Source: Nemophila menziesii
Lineage: Eukaryota; Streptophyta; Magnoliopsida; Boraginales; Hydrophyllaceae
DNA length: 64,000 nucleotides
Assembly: GCA_029959085.1 (NCBI GenBank)
Contig: JARWIR010000003.1
Span: 34,716,005-34,780,004 of the forward strand
Reading direction: 5' to 3'
Positions 44,080-55,644 of the stretch are shown here, in pieces (the first letter of the stretch is position 1; each line of letters begins with the position of its first letter). Position numbers and translations under genes: made by a program. The notes beneath the pieces were generated by a model, which did not search any database, was not told the origin of the DNA, and saw nothing but the letters and a program-made list of their open reading frames with translations.

Positions 44080-44249
44080 AAGCTGATTGAATGAAGGTGC
44101 ATGGTAGTTTAGATGTTTTGAGAATTGAGAAGAAGATGCACAAGTTGTTGATTTTTGAGTGCATCATTTACTATTTCTTGCAATGTTGTTGATGAAGGAA
44201 TCATGGTAATATAATTGTGTTCAATCCATAAAATTGTAATGTTTACTTA

Positions 44250-45544
44250 GTGTTTGCATCGATCGAATTTCTGTTTATTATATTACATATTTGAATAGGT
44301 TTACCTTTAATATCTCATTCTTACAATTAGATCAAATTAAAGCTACTGGTTAGATATTATAACTTCTTCATAACAGAAAATAGGCACAACATGATAAGAT
44401 ACTGTTAAAACTAAAGGAGCTGCTGAGATGTACTTATCGAAACCACTTTACCCTCATTTCCAGCTTTCATGGCTTGATATTTTATAAGGTGACCATGCAC
44501 AATCTCTTGTAAATTAGCATTGACTGAAACTGTATGTAGAGTTATCATAGCTTTTGGTTGCCAATCATCAGGTTTTCCTATTCATGACTTTAGATTAAGT
44601 ATCTTAGAAGTTGAGCAATCTTTGAGAAACTGAAGATCGAAAATTGCACCAGAAGCTGAATCCACATGTTTTTTAATATCATGAGACTCCATTAATAACT
44701 CATAATCCCAGCTCCCAGATTTGTATTCCTCGTTCATATAGCATCTAATGTCTGCATTGTTCCATCACATGTGTTGAATCACAGACAGGGCATCGAACCA
44801 TCAGCAATCCAGATACCAGTTTTGATGTTATCTAACACACATCCATCTTTCATCTGCAACATTTTCTCAACAGTTTCTACTTTGGGAACTCTATGAGAAG
44901 CCACTCTAGATTCTCTGTTAATAAAGCAGCTGATGAGTTGAAGGAGAATGCTCCAATTCAAATCCAATCAATATGCTTCTCTTTCTGATGGAACATGAAA
45001 GAGTGACTTCTTTAGCATATAGCTTGCTCCATTTGAATGACATTTTTCCAGGGTTTGGAACTTGAGAGCATTGCCAGAGATTTTCCATCTAAGAACTTGG
45101 AAATCTCAGTCCACAAATCCTCTCTTCATACCAGTTGAATACCAGTTTCTGCCTCGATTAAAGAGCCAAAAATCATCTACGAGAATACGACAAAGGGATA
45201 AGCTTTGACTTCTTGAGGAAAACTATTAACAAGTCATTGGGTTTAAAAGATAAAAGGTTTCAACTCATGCTTCATAAGCTGCTCAAATAAGGAGGACTAT
45301 GCTTACATTTTCAACAAAAAAAACCATGGCTTTTGGCTTGAAAACACTTACTCATCCAAGATTGGAAAGCTGCCTAATGTATAAATGAAGCCAATCTTCA
45401 CTACACGAGGTTTTGGATTCAAATCCACGGTTTATTGGCTCTATTCATCTCATAGGACAACACAAACAAGATAGCAAGGAGGTTGGGTAAGGTCATGGAG
45501 ATTCAACTACGTCCAGTTGCGAATTTTAAAGAACTAAGCTACAT
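44250..45544 (-). pseudogene. Decayed coding remnant of unknown family
   Basis: On the minus strand, coherent peptide-like stretches appear between about 45170 and 44400, for example CVLDNIKTGIWIADGSMPCL, SWDYELLMESHDIKKHVDSA and DDWQPKAMITLHTVSVNAN. Frequent stops and shifts separate them. The pattern (aromatic, mixed, not low complexity) suggests a former protein gene, perhaps of an F-box-associated type, but I cannot assign it. The remainder of this interval shows nothing. Confidence 0.3.
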
Positions 45545-47690
45545 AAAAGTGAGAATTGAGTGGGACATTTTCCACCCACTCGTAGCAAACTAGTCCGTGA
45601 AAGTTGAGGTGCTCTGAAATTCGAGAGGCTAGGGGAGTTCGGTTTGCATGTGGTCTCTTGGATCACCAACTCAACGCAGAGACTCAAGAGAAAACTTGGA
45701 AACGGATTCATGGGGTTGAATCTTCTTTCACCCAAAAATCAGAAGAAAAAAGACTCCATGTTTATTTTCTCAGCCATGGAACAAATCCAGGGACCAGATA
45801 GATTTCCTTGAGAAGAAATTCCAAGCTAACAAGACCTTGGCACAAACGTCAAATTAACATGAAAAAGAGGGAGGCGGTATTTATTATGAGCGATCTGATT
45901 GACTTCACAACTTGTCAAAGGTCCAGCGGATATATATGGGAGTCATTTTGCAGATATAAAAAATGCTGACATGAATTTCACAACACCAAACAATGAGTGA
46001 GACAAGCTTGTAATATCCTTAATTTTCTTAACTTTAAATTCGAACCGAAGTACAAGATTTGAAACCATAGTTAGTTAATATATAATATTGTGAAAACCCC
46101 AAACCTAATTTTATAGTTACGATCAAATGATAAATAAAAGATAAAAGGAAGTAAGAACTTGTTTTATTCTTAACAAAATTGCTCAAACAATAAAAAGAAA
46201 TAAAATAAAAGACCGAGAGATCGAGAATGAGTAGAAAAAGGGAAAGATCAAAGTCTCAATTTTTATAGAGAAATATGGGAGATACTATATTGAAAATGGC
46301 GAAACTATTAATATTTGGACAGATAAATGGTTAGATACGCATTGGAAATTAGAAAAACCGAGTAACTGTGAAATTTATAAAGGGAGGGACCTCTCGAAGG
46401 GCAATTCAACGGAATGTAACACAAACCTATTAGATAAAATCTTCCCGGAGCCTATTATTCTAATTATTTTGAGGGAAATAATATTCGACCGTGATTCATC
46501 GGACAGTTTTGTTTGGCCACATGCAACAAAGGGATAATATTTAACCAAGACAGGGTACAAGGTTCTCACAGATGTCGAACTATATGAATCACCACATCAA
46601 TCAAGCACCGTTCCAACCGGAAGCGTGCTCTGGAGAAACATTTGGCATTCAAATATTCCAACAAAGGTCAGACTTTTTACGTGGAAATCTTGTAATAATG
46701 CTATCCCAACTGGGGGAAACTGGTGAGGAGACATTGTGACATCGAAATCGAGTGGCAATGGTGCAAGATGGAACACGAAACAAGGGAACATCTACTTCTG
46801 ACATGTGGACTGGCAAAATTGGTATGTGCAGTGTCGGCACACCAAATCAACATTCGTCCTGAAATTGATGATTTGGGAGATTGGATTCTTCAGATCATTG
46901 AGACTTTCGTTACAGGTGGATGGAGACGGGACGTTGTTACCTCTTATATTTATTACTTATTTGGAATATTTGGAAATAAAAAATGAAAAGCAGGCATAGT
47001 AACTATCGTTTCGAGCCTAATGACATTATAAGAACCGCGAACAAGTATATGTCTGTACAGTACTTTGGATATGAATAGGTCAACAATCAAGTGGCACGGA
47101 GCACAAACACAAGTCACACAAATGAAGACAATACTAATATGGAGATTCTAATTGCGTTAACTTGTGATGTCTCGTTTGATCAGCCACACACACCAACAGG
47201 AATCGGGGTGGTCCTGATTGATAAAGTTACATGACATCGAACCGACTTTTCAATGATCACCAAGTGTAACTCGACCGTACAAGGGGAAGCGTAGGCGATT
47301 ATTTATGCTTTAGACAGGGCCAGTCAAAATACACACGAGGGGGAAACCATCTTCTCAAACAACCTTGAAACTATTCAAGGTATACAACAAGTGTCGGCTG
47401 CTGATTGGCGGCTCAGACCATGGATTAGGCAAATCAAGAGACAGGCTATGGCAATTGGGCCGGTCGTCTTTAAACATATCCCGCGAAAATTCAATGGTCG
47501 TGCATATAGATTAGCTAAAGATGCCAGACACAGGGAAACCACGGAGTACGATCCACTGTCAATGTTGAAGGCAAGGTTTTTTAGACGTGGAATCGGCTAA
47601 TATTATATGTAATCTTTGAAACTTCTTTCGTGTAAAAAAAATAATAGAGCCAATTACCTATAGAATTAACACAAATATATTTATTATAAG
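45545..47690. repeat. Dispersed repeat R1, interrupted by a LINE
   Basis: 45545-46270 matches 48434-49004 and on to 49400 (R2), and 58239-58820 (R3); the common phrase is CATGGGGTTGAATCTTC. R1 resumes after the LINE at 47650 (CCAATTACCTATAGAATTAA) and ends near 47690. It contains an open frame (45604-45801, FACGLLDHQLN ... FTQKSEEKRLHVYF) partly conserved in R2. On the minus strand this would be the 3' side of the copia-like units in R2 and R3. Confidence 0.65.
46271..47643 (+). mobile_element. 5'-truncated L1-type LINE, 1373 bp, duplication ATAGAG
   Basis: ATAGAG is at 46265-46270 and 47644-47649, and the element ends in a short A run (TGTAAAAAAAATA). It carries RT C-terminal and zf-RVT sequence (WRNIWHSNIPTKVRLFTWKS; MEHETREHLLLTCG; WRRDVVTSYIYYL) and an RNase H remnant at about 47150-47600 (GIGVVLIDK, ALDRASQ, KHIPRKFNGRAYRLAKDAR). 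Several stops and a frameshift show that it is dead. Confidence 0.82.
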
Positions 47691-48020
47691 GGGTATTTGT
47701 TAATTTATTATAAGGGGTATTTGTTAAAAAATGCCTAATAAAAGTACTACTTATTAAATTAAGCATTCAATTATTTATTTAACAAAAAAAAAAACCTAAT
47801 AGAACAATTATTTATAGATAACATCCCGTTTATATTTTTTATACCTTTACTACCCTTATTATTAGATATATTATTTAATTTTTAGTACAATATTTTTAAA
47901 TATTAAACAAATAATAGGGACCTTCCACCACCACTATCACCACCACTACCATGTATTTAACGACCACTACAACCACCACAACCATCACCACAACCACCAC
48001 CACCACCATCTACTACTACT
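47690..48020. repeat. Repeat segment ending in an (ACC)n tract; inverted copy at 60549-60880
   Basis: TTATAAGGGGTATTTGTTA occurs at its left end (twice in tandem). TTATTTATAGATAACAT and an ACC/ACT-rich tract (47930-48010) follow. The same order in reverse complement is found at 60549-60880. Confidence 0.65.
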
Positions 48021-48060
48021 AATTCCATATTACACGCGCGTCCCTGAATTTTTATTTAAT

Positions 48061-48418
48061 ATCGTCATAAATAATTCTAAAAAATCAGAAAAATAAAAAA
48101 AATACATTTTTGGATAAAGCAAATTAATATTTACGTCTATGATTTTTTTTGATTTATTTTAGTTTTTTTAATTTTTTTTTGAAGACACGGATTTTCATGT
48201 TTAAAACACGAAATTCACTGTGAAATAGTAATTTTTTTCGCAGACACAGATTTCCATGTTTAAAACATGAAATTCCATGTTCAAAACATGAAATTCCGTG
48301 TTTGCGAAAAAAAATTAAAAAATTACAAAATATCATAAACGTAAATATATTAATTTGATTTATCCAAATATATAAAGTTCTTTTTTTTTTTGATTTTTTT
48401 AGAATTAGTTATCACGAT
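48061..48418. mobile_element. Foldback element with roughly 100-bp arms
   Basis: The left arm starts ATCGTCATAAATAATTC and includes GGATAAAGCAAATTAATAT; the right arm read inward is ATCGTGATAACTAATTC and GGATAAATCAAATTAATAT. The loop (48180-48310) holds degenerate copies of the MULE palindrome (CATGAAATTCCATG at 48266). No clear target duplication was found. Confidence 0.7.
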
Positions 48419-49004
48419 TTAAAAAAATTTCATGAAAGTGAGAATTGAGTGGGACATTTTCCAGCCACTTGTAGCAAACTAGTCTGTGAAAGTTGAGGTG
48501 CTCTAAAATCGAGAGACTAGGGGAGTTCGGCTTTGCATGTGGTCTCTTGGATCACCAACTCAACGAAGAGACGGAAGAGAAAACTTGGAAACAGATTCAT
48601 GGGGTTGAATCTTCTTTCACCCAAAAATCAGAAGAAAAAAGACTCCACGTTTATTTTCTCAGCCAACAAATCTAGGGACCAGATAGATTTCCTGGAGAAG
48701 AAAATCCAAGCTAACAAGACCTTGGCACAAACGTCAAATCAACATGAAAAAGAGGGAGAGCGATCTGATTGACTTCACAACTTGTCAAAGGTCCGCTAGG
48801 GAGAGCGATCTGATTGACTTCACAACTTGTCAAAGGTCTAGCGGATATATATATATGGGAGCCATTTTGCAGAATTAAAAACGCTGACATGGATTTCACA
48901 ACACCAAACAATGAGTGAGACAAGCTTGTAATATCGTTAATTTCCTTAACTTTAAATTCGAGCCAAAGTACAAGATTTGAAACCATAGTTAGTTAATATA
49001 TAAT

Positions 49005-49196
49005 GAGTAATGATATATACCACCTAAATTCATACCACCCAAATACCACCCAGTGACGTGGCGTAAATTGGTTGGTTACAAATTTTCAATCAAATCAAAA
49101 AAATTAATACATTAATGATTTGTAACCAACCAATTCACGCCACGTCATTGGGTGGTATTTGGGTGGTATGAATTCGGGTGGTATATATCATTACTC
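49005..49196. mobile_element. Foldback MITE, 192 bp, 9-bp duplication ATATATAAT
   Basis: Long, nearly perfect inverted repeats (GAGTAATGATATATACCACC at both ends, continuing through ACCACCCAAATACCACCCA and TGACGTGGCGT for about 80 bp). ATATATAAT is at 48996-49004 and 49197-49205, and R1 has the uninterrupted site. The 9-bp duplication suggests a Mutator-type origin. Confidence 0.9.
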
Positions 49197-49679
49197 ATAT
49201 ATAATATTGTGAAAACCTCAAACCTAATTTTGTAATTACGATCAAATGAGTTATAAATAAAAGGAAAAAGAAAGTAAGATCTAGAACTTGTTTTATTCTT
49301 TACAAAATTGCTCAAACAATAAAAGGAAATATAATAAAAAAACGAGAGATCGAGAATGAGTAGAAAAAGGGAAAGATCAAAATCTTAATTTTTTATATAG
49401 CTAATTACTAATAAAATTAATACAAATATATTTTTTATAAAACTAAAAACATAATATTTATCGTCATAATAGATATTTAATTTTTGTTATGAACATGCAT
49501 ATTAAAATATAATCTTAAAAAATGACCGATAGCAAGTTCGGTTAAATGTTAGGTGTATTAAGTATATCATACAAGTACAAGGTTTGACCAATTTGCAAGT
49601 TCAACTTTCCATATACCAACTCCTTTGACTTCAACCTTATTGTTTTCACCTATATATGTTTACCTCATTTCCTTTAGAA

Positions 49680-50640
49680 TCTGATGGTACTCGACATATT
49701 TCCTTGGACATTGGCTAGATGGTCTGTCGCTCTTGAATCCATAGTCCACAAAGAATAGAATTAGTTAGTAATACAATACTTGTAACATAAAAAAGTTACA
49801 AAAAGGTAAAAGACATTGTTACCTTCTTAGGCTTGTTGCACTCTCGAGCGAAGTGACTCATCTTGTCACAATTATAGTATTTCATCTCACTCTTGTCTTT
49901 TTCTTACATAAAAGTTTTTCCTTATTGTTACCACCATTCTTGTTCTTCTTGAAAGTAGGCTCTTTGAGTTTTTCTTTCTACGGTTCTTGCGCTTATTGCC
50001 AGAACTTTTTTGGGAGCTTGACTCAACAACATACGCCTGACCTTAAGGCTTAATTACATCCAAATGTTTATCTTCTAACGCCACGTGATGAGCGACATCA
50101 TTATTTTTTTTTGATATTTTTCATTGTGAGTCAAGTTTATCTTCGGTGCTTCCAATTATTTGGAAAAGAACAAATCACATCTTGAATGTGTTGTTCATTA
50201 GTAAGGTTATGACCTATAGTCTTAAGTTTCCTAATAAGATTAGCCATCTTCCGAAGATGTTGTTGTACGGTTTGATTAGACTTTTTCTTGTAATTATCAA
50301 ACTTGGCAGTCAATCGACGCAACTTAGTCAAAATCGTATCCCCAAACTTCCCATTGAGAACGTTCCATATTTTGTTAGCAGTGGGTTACTGTTGATACTC
50401 ATAGATAAGATCGTCGTGCATGGAGCTTATCAAGATGCCTTTAGCAGTGAAATATTTCTTTTTCTATTTATCATAAGCCTACATATCCCTTTTCTTTTGA
50501 GTTGTGTTGCCTTCCTCAAGCAGAGACATGACATTTTTAATAGCCTCAAGAACATCTTGTTCCTCCAGAACATAATGTATCTTGAGCTTCAATGGATGTA
50601 GTTCTCACCATTCATTTGTATTCTTTGTTGAAATCATCAA
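49680..50640 (-). pseudogene. Ty1/copia gag and protease start (copy in R2)
   Basis: The minus strand reads LKLKIHYVLEEQDVLEAIKN, then SMHDDLIYEYQQ, KIWNVLNGKFGDTIL and LTAKFDNYKKKSNQTVQQHL, then TNEQHIQDVICSFPNNWKH. This is a UBN2-type gag. A knuckle follows (YYNCDKMSHFARECNKPKK) whose first Cys is Tyr. The protease start is LWTMDSRATDHLA, with Arg in place of the active-site Gly. Stops occur at the DM/AYDK junction and elsewhere. Confidence 0.75.
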
Positions 50641-51150
50641 TGATAGTTTTTTATGTGTTTTTCTATTAAAGTAAGAGATTTTCATCAGCATACATACATT
50701 TATTTGATGATCCAATGTTATCAACATAAATAGAATGAATAAGAAATATAACAAAACAAGTGATAAATAAATTTCACTATATTCTTAAACATATATCGCC
50801 ATTTTTTTCCGTTTAGTCATTTAAATTTAATGGTAAAATAGGTTTCACTAGAACTACCACTTTTTCCAGACATGAAAAAAATATTATAATATGAAGAAAA
50901 AAAAACTAAACATATTACAAAAAAAACAAGTTGCATTCATACATAATGGAAAAACTAAATTGGTATACAGCTAAAGTATATAACTGAGTAAAAAAAACTA
51001 ATGCAAAGATCATACATAACAATGAAAGATAAAAATCTGAAATTAATTACCTAATGAAAGATCTTAACCAAAATATTATGATCATGTGAATTTCACTCGC
51101 AAAGGAATCAACCCTTCAAAATTTTCCTCCTCATAGAGAAGTATCAGATC

Positions 51151-51985
51151 ATAATCATTCAACTTAGTAATAGGTGAATGCATTCCACAGTGACACTTTA
51201 CTAACCTAGTGGACCTATTAAAATGGTTCCACACCTGGATATAGTCAAGGTAGCACTAGCCACTCATATGTAGTTGATCTCCCATGAACACAATCCACGG
51301 GATATGAATTCCACCATAAGATAAGGAGATCTCTCATCAAGTCTCTCGGAAAGGTTCCAAGAAGAGCATCAACCTTATAGTTTTCTCATGAGCTGGGCCC
51401 GATTCATGATACCTTATAACATCTCATTTACAACTTTTAGGTGTTGTATTAGAGTATTATAAAATCAAATCCTATAGTTTTGAAGTGCATTGATCTTGCT
51501 ATCTAAATATCGTCTCTAACTCTATGACCAGATTTTTTGTTACAGACATGTTTTGGTCCATCGGGATCCCCTGGATCGTATCCACACTATTTATCGTTAT
51601 CAGTTAAAATTTAGAATAATAATAGCACATTTTTGAAATAATATTTATTTTAAATACTCTTAAAATCAACAATAATAGTGGTGTAGTCCAGAATTGGAAA
51701 AAGTGGTATGGGTTCGAAACCCCCAAATGTCACATTCAAATTTAACAAAAAACGACCCAAAAAATTCCATGCCAAAAAAAAATTAAAAAGTTAATCACAA
51801 GCCCAAAGTAATTACTTAGCAAAAAGAAATCAATGGTTAGGGTTCAGAAAAAAGAACGCAAAAAAAAAGATATCAAATCTCTTCAAATTCTGATATCACA
51901 TACACATACGTGAAGCAGGCAAAAAAGTTCCAACCTTTTTTTTTTCGTCGAAGCATAATGCATAATTTTTTTCTTTGTCGACTCC
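51151..51985. other. Region without recognised genes
   Basis: Possibly more of the R2 element, since R3 is truncated at the matching point. A tRNA-like B-box word (GGGTTCGAAACCCCC at about 51711) stands alone. No coding frame was supported. Confidence 0.4.
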
Positions 51986-52240
51986 TGATGTCTCCTTTAT
52001 TATGATAGATTAATCTAGTTATGAGACATCTTTTTATGGTTATTTAGTCCATATTTGAGGAATTATTCCATATATTTTGATAGTTTCTTTTTTCTTGTGT
52101 AGTTTTAAATATTTGTTACTTTTAGAATTACTTGTGCATAATTTGTGTGTTAAGTGTGCATATCTTATGTACTTGGATGATATTAGATCCCAGTACAAGG
52201 ATAAGGAGTCTATAAAGAAAGGTCAAACCCAAGTCAAGCT
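51986..52240 (+). repeat. Possible fragment of an LTR related to the solo LTRs
   Basis: It starts TGATGTCTCCTTTATT and has the same short inverted repeat (GATGTCTCC ... GAGACATC) as the LTRs at 14047 and 54096. Similarity beyond that is weak, and no right end is visible. Confidence 0.35.
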
Positions 52241-52602
52241 GTTATAGGACCAAAAAGTCACTTCCGGAAAGCAATGCAATACTGGATCAATTTTTTGAGT
52301 GATTCTTCAATAGATGAAGAGATAAATATAGTGCCCGAAGTAGAAAAGATCTCGAAACATGCCAAATCTCAAAGAGGTGAATTTTCTAGCTTTTAGAGTG
52401 ATTTAAATTTCATCACTTAACTTATATCTCACAATTTGTGTTTCAGTATTTAATGACGAAGAAATAACATCAGTTTTACCCGACCATTCAATAAAGGCAA
52501 TAGAATCTTCAGACATTGTAGCTTCATCAGTGTCAAATGATATTAATCCAACAGACAGATCTATTGGCACAGACAATGAGAAAGAAGGATCATGTATTAA
52601 TA
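52241..52602. other. Short region before the copia element
   Basis: The plus strand reads VFNDEEITSVLPDHSIKAIE and beyond at 52446-52605, after an intron-like TTTCAG. This may be a coding remnant, but no domain was recognised. Confidence 0.3.
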
Positions 52603-53250
52603 TGTGAAGTGTATTTGAGCTAACGTGGAAGTTTGACCTAGTCAATATCCTATGTGGCAGCCTAAGTCAATTGGTCTTTGTTACATTTGGCTTCCTACTC
52701 ATCTATGCAACGTCGTTTAGTTAAGTAAATACGTGAAGTATTTGGACCGTAGATCTTATTTTATTTGAACGACTGAGATTAAAGACCTAGAGGTCCCATA
52801 TAAAAGGCTGATCTCTTCACAACTCTATTCAGTCTCTTCTTCACTCTTTTCAGAAAACGCTCTCGCCTCTTTTACGAGTAAAACTAGGGTTTTCTCTACT
52901 TTTGTATTCATAGCTTGAAATCCTCTATAGTAGTTAGCATAATCTTGTGTAATTACTTGAATCATACTGATTCAAGTGTTGATATTCAGCGTTGTTGATT
53001 ATTGAGTTAGATTAGCAGATTCTATACTTAGGGTTCATTGAATACGATGATTTTCTATAACGGTGATAATTGTAATCGGATATAACAATGGTGATAGTGG
53101 AAATGCGCTCTCAAATCTGAGCCTAACGTGGGTGTAGACAATTTTTGTCAAACCATGATATATCATGTGTTCTTACTTTTTGTTCTCTATATTTTCTTTG
53201 TTTAAAACCTTATTTGAAACTCAATCTTGCAACTCAACGTTTTTACAACA
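52603..53250 (+). repeat. 5' LTR of the copia element
   Basis: TGTGAAG ... TTTACAACA, 648 bp. A TATA box (CATATAAAAGG, about 52797) lies mid-LTR, and the primer site follows directly. Confidence 0.65.
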
Positions 53251-53251
53251 G

Positions 53252-53263
53252 TGGTATCAGAGC
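53252..53263 (+). promoter_or_regulatory. Primer-binding site complementary to initiator tRNA-Met
   Basis: TGGTATCAGAGC, the standard plant copia primer site, one base after the LTR end. Confidence 0.95.
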
Positions 53264-54095
53264 TTGATTAAATTTCATATTAGTTCTGATTGATTCTTGA
53301 CTCTTTTCTAGGGTTTTGAATCCAGCTCTAATCTGCAATTTATTTCCCTTTCTAAATCGAGTTGACTGATTGATTGGTGTTTCTGGTTCTTGAAAATCTT
53401 TTCAGATTCTTTTCACAAGGTTTTTTAAACAGTGTTCAGGTTGAGTGTTGAGACATATTCTTGTTTCCCAGTCTGTTGTTTTCACAAAACTTTTGATATA
53501 AAAGTATTCTTACTTTGAAGTTTTTTTCATGTTTTGTTAGTACTTGTGATTCTTTGTACTAACCTTATGGCTACAACTCAAATTGAGATGTCAGACTATG
53601 ATAGAAAAATTGATTTCGGTAATTGGTAGAAAAAGATGAAGGCGTTGCTGTCTCATCATAAGGTTGGATCTGCCTTGCTTTAAAGACATTAAATATTGGT
53701 TAGAAGGTACTTTGGATAAAGCTGCCGAAATCAATGAAGAAACATTCGATATCATCTTTTTAAATCTATCTGGTTTTTTTATACGAAGAGTGGATGGATG
53801 TGATACTGCACATCTATGGAATAAGTTAGATTCTCTTTACTTTACTAAATATTTACCTAATTTAGCTTTCTTGAAGGGTTCTTTGTTTAACTATAAAATG
53901 GATTCCAGTAAATCTTTAGATGATAATCTTGATGAGTTCTTGAAAATGACCCTTGTGCTAAATGGAACCGCACAGGCTTTAGATCACACTAGTAAATGTA
54001 TGATTATTTTGAATTCTATTCCTGAATCTTATCAAGTTGTGAAAGATGTGTTTCAATATGCTAGTACTGTACCTATCTTTGAACAAGTTGTTACC

Positions 54096-54618
54096 TGATG
54101 TCTCCCTAATTGTTCTAAATATAAGCCCTTAGGAGACATCATTTTAGGTTGAAAATGGTCTTTTTATATAGTCTTTTGTGCTTAAATCGTAATATTCCTA
54201 TTTCTTGTCTTGATGTGATGAATTATTATTTTTAGAGCATATTTGGTTTAATTTGTGTGTTAATGTGAAGCTTTAAAGATAATATGGAAATAAATTATAT
54301 GCCAAGTCAATTCTGGAGATAGAAGGAAACAGAGTTCAATTAGGAAAAGGAAAGGCTGCCAAATAAATCTGAATTTCTATAGCTACGTCTAAATAAGTGA
54401 TGATAAATCCAAATCCGGGACGATTTTGGAAGATCCCTTTTTAAGGTAGATATATATTTCTGTGAGGATTCTTTTGATATCTTACGGGCTAAAAACGGCC
54501 CAGTAACGAAGAAGATATGGTCAAAACAAGTCAGCAATACTTATCCTTATCTACTTACGAATTTGAGTTGGACTTGGACTCTTTTACTTGACCTCTACTC
54601 CAAGATTTCGACCTAGCA

Positions 54619-54676
<58 letters not shown>

Positions 54677-55644
54677 TTCTAAACCTTAGAAAATCATCCC
54701 TTGGCTGCATAAGCTTAATATACATACATAATTCATCATAGAAGTAATCTATAGGATCTAGAAGAGGAAGAAGCAAGAGCTAGAGCTTAACTACATCAAT
54801 TCAACACTTCTTCGTCAGTATTCTTTGGGTAAATTAGTATTAGATCTATTTTGTCTATGAGGTATTTCTAAACTATTTATTCAAGAGTTTTTAGTATGCA
54901 TAATTTCTCTTTAGGATTGTAATTATATGAACCATTGATTATTGTTTTTCTGTTTTAATTTGAATCTGATATTTTAGTATTTAATTGAATTGGTTCTTAA
55001 TTTCCATTGAATATATTCTTGTGCTTGTTTACTATCATTGAAGTCATGAATCAAGGTTAGGTTTTAGTAATTAGGTTATTCACTTAGTGGCGAGTGATCA
55101 CCTTGACGGGGGGTTTAATTACAGAATTAGAATATAGACGCGTGGTATCCGTTATTGACCAACATGCTTGACTAACCACGTAGCCAATTGGGTATAGATC
55201 TCGATCATCTGAACGTAGCTTATAATCACCCTGACGGGGTTTGTAATACTGTACGATAGCTCCTAAGTCTACCCTGACAGGGAGTTAGGAGATAATAGAG
55301 TCCTGACTATTGTGAAATTTCCCATTCACCCTTATTCTTAGGAATCATAAATTCAATAGGATAGATTCATACTTGCATCTCCTTATCTTATTTGCATAAT
55401 TATTAATTATTATTTATTTAATTAGAAAACAAAATACTCCATTGCTTATCTTTTTAGCTAAAACAATTAGAACTATATATTCTGATTTTGAACACGAATT
55501 TAGAATAACTACTTAAATCCCTGTGGAGACGATTTTCCTGTATTTACTTATTTATTACATGGAACGACCCGTACACTTGCGGTCTGTGGATCCTTTATTC
55601 CTTTACTTTTATTGCATTATTTTATAACACACCAGGACCCACCA
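54096..55644 (+). mobile_element. Solo LTR, second copy, 1549 bp, duplication TTACC, inside copia gag
   Basis: Same family as 14047-22920. It starts TGATGTCTCCC and ends GGACCCACCA. TTACC is at 54091-54095 and 55645-55649, and gag continues on the far side. The short inverted repeat near the start is also present (GATGTCTCC ... GGAGACATC). Confidence 0.9.
54610..54673. repeat. (AT)n microsatellite at the TATA box of the solo LTR
   Basis: About 31 AT repeats. The other copy has CCTATAAATACACC in the same place. Confidence 0.95.

Larger units (their letters stand above)
48434..51150 (-). mobile_element. Repeat R2: copia-like unit with gag/protease remnant only
   Basis: Parallel to R3 (58239-60548) over almost its whole length. 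The minus strand carries gag and the start of protease at 50640-49690, then a noncoding part down to 48434. There is no integrase, reverse transcriptase, primer site or recognisable LTR pair. A 192-bp MITE is inserted at 49005-49196. Confidence 0.6.

Noticed and set aside
51672..51730. Possible tRNA or SINE head with a perfect B-box word GGTTCGAAACC
   Set aside because: No credible A box, cloverleaf or flanking duplication could be found.
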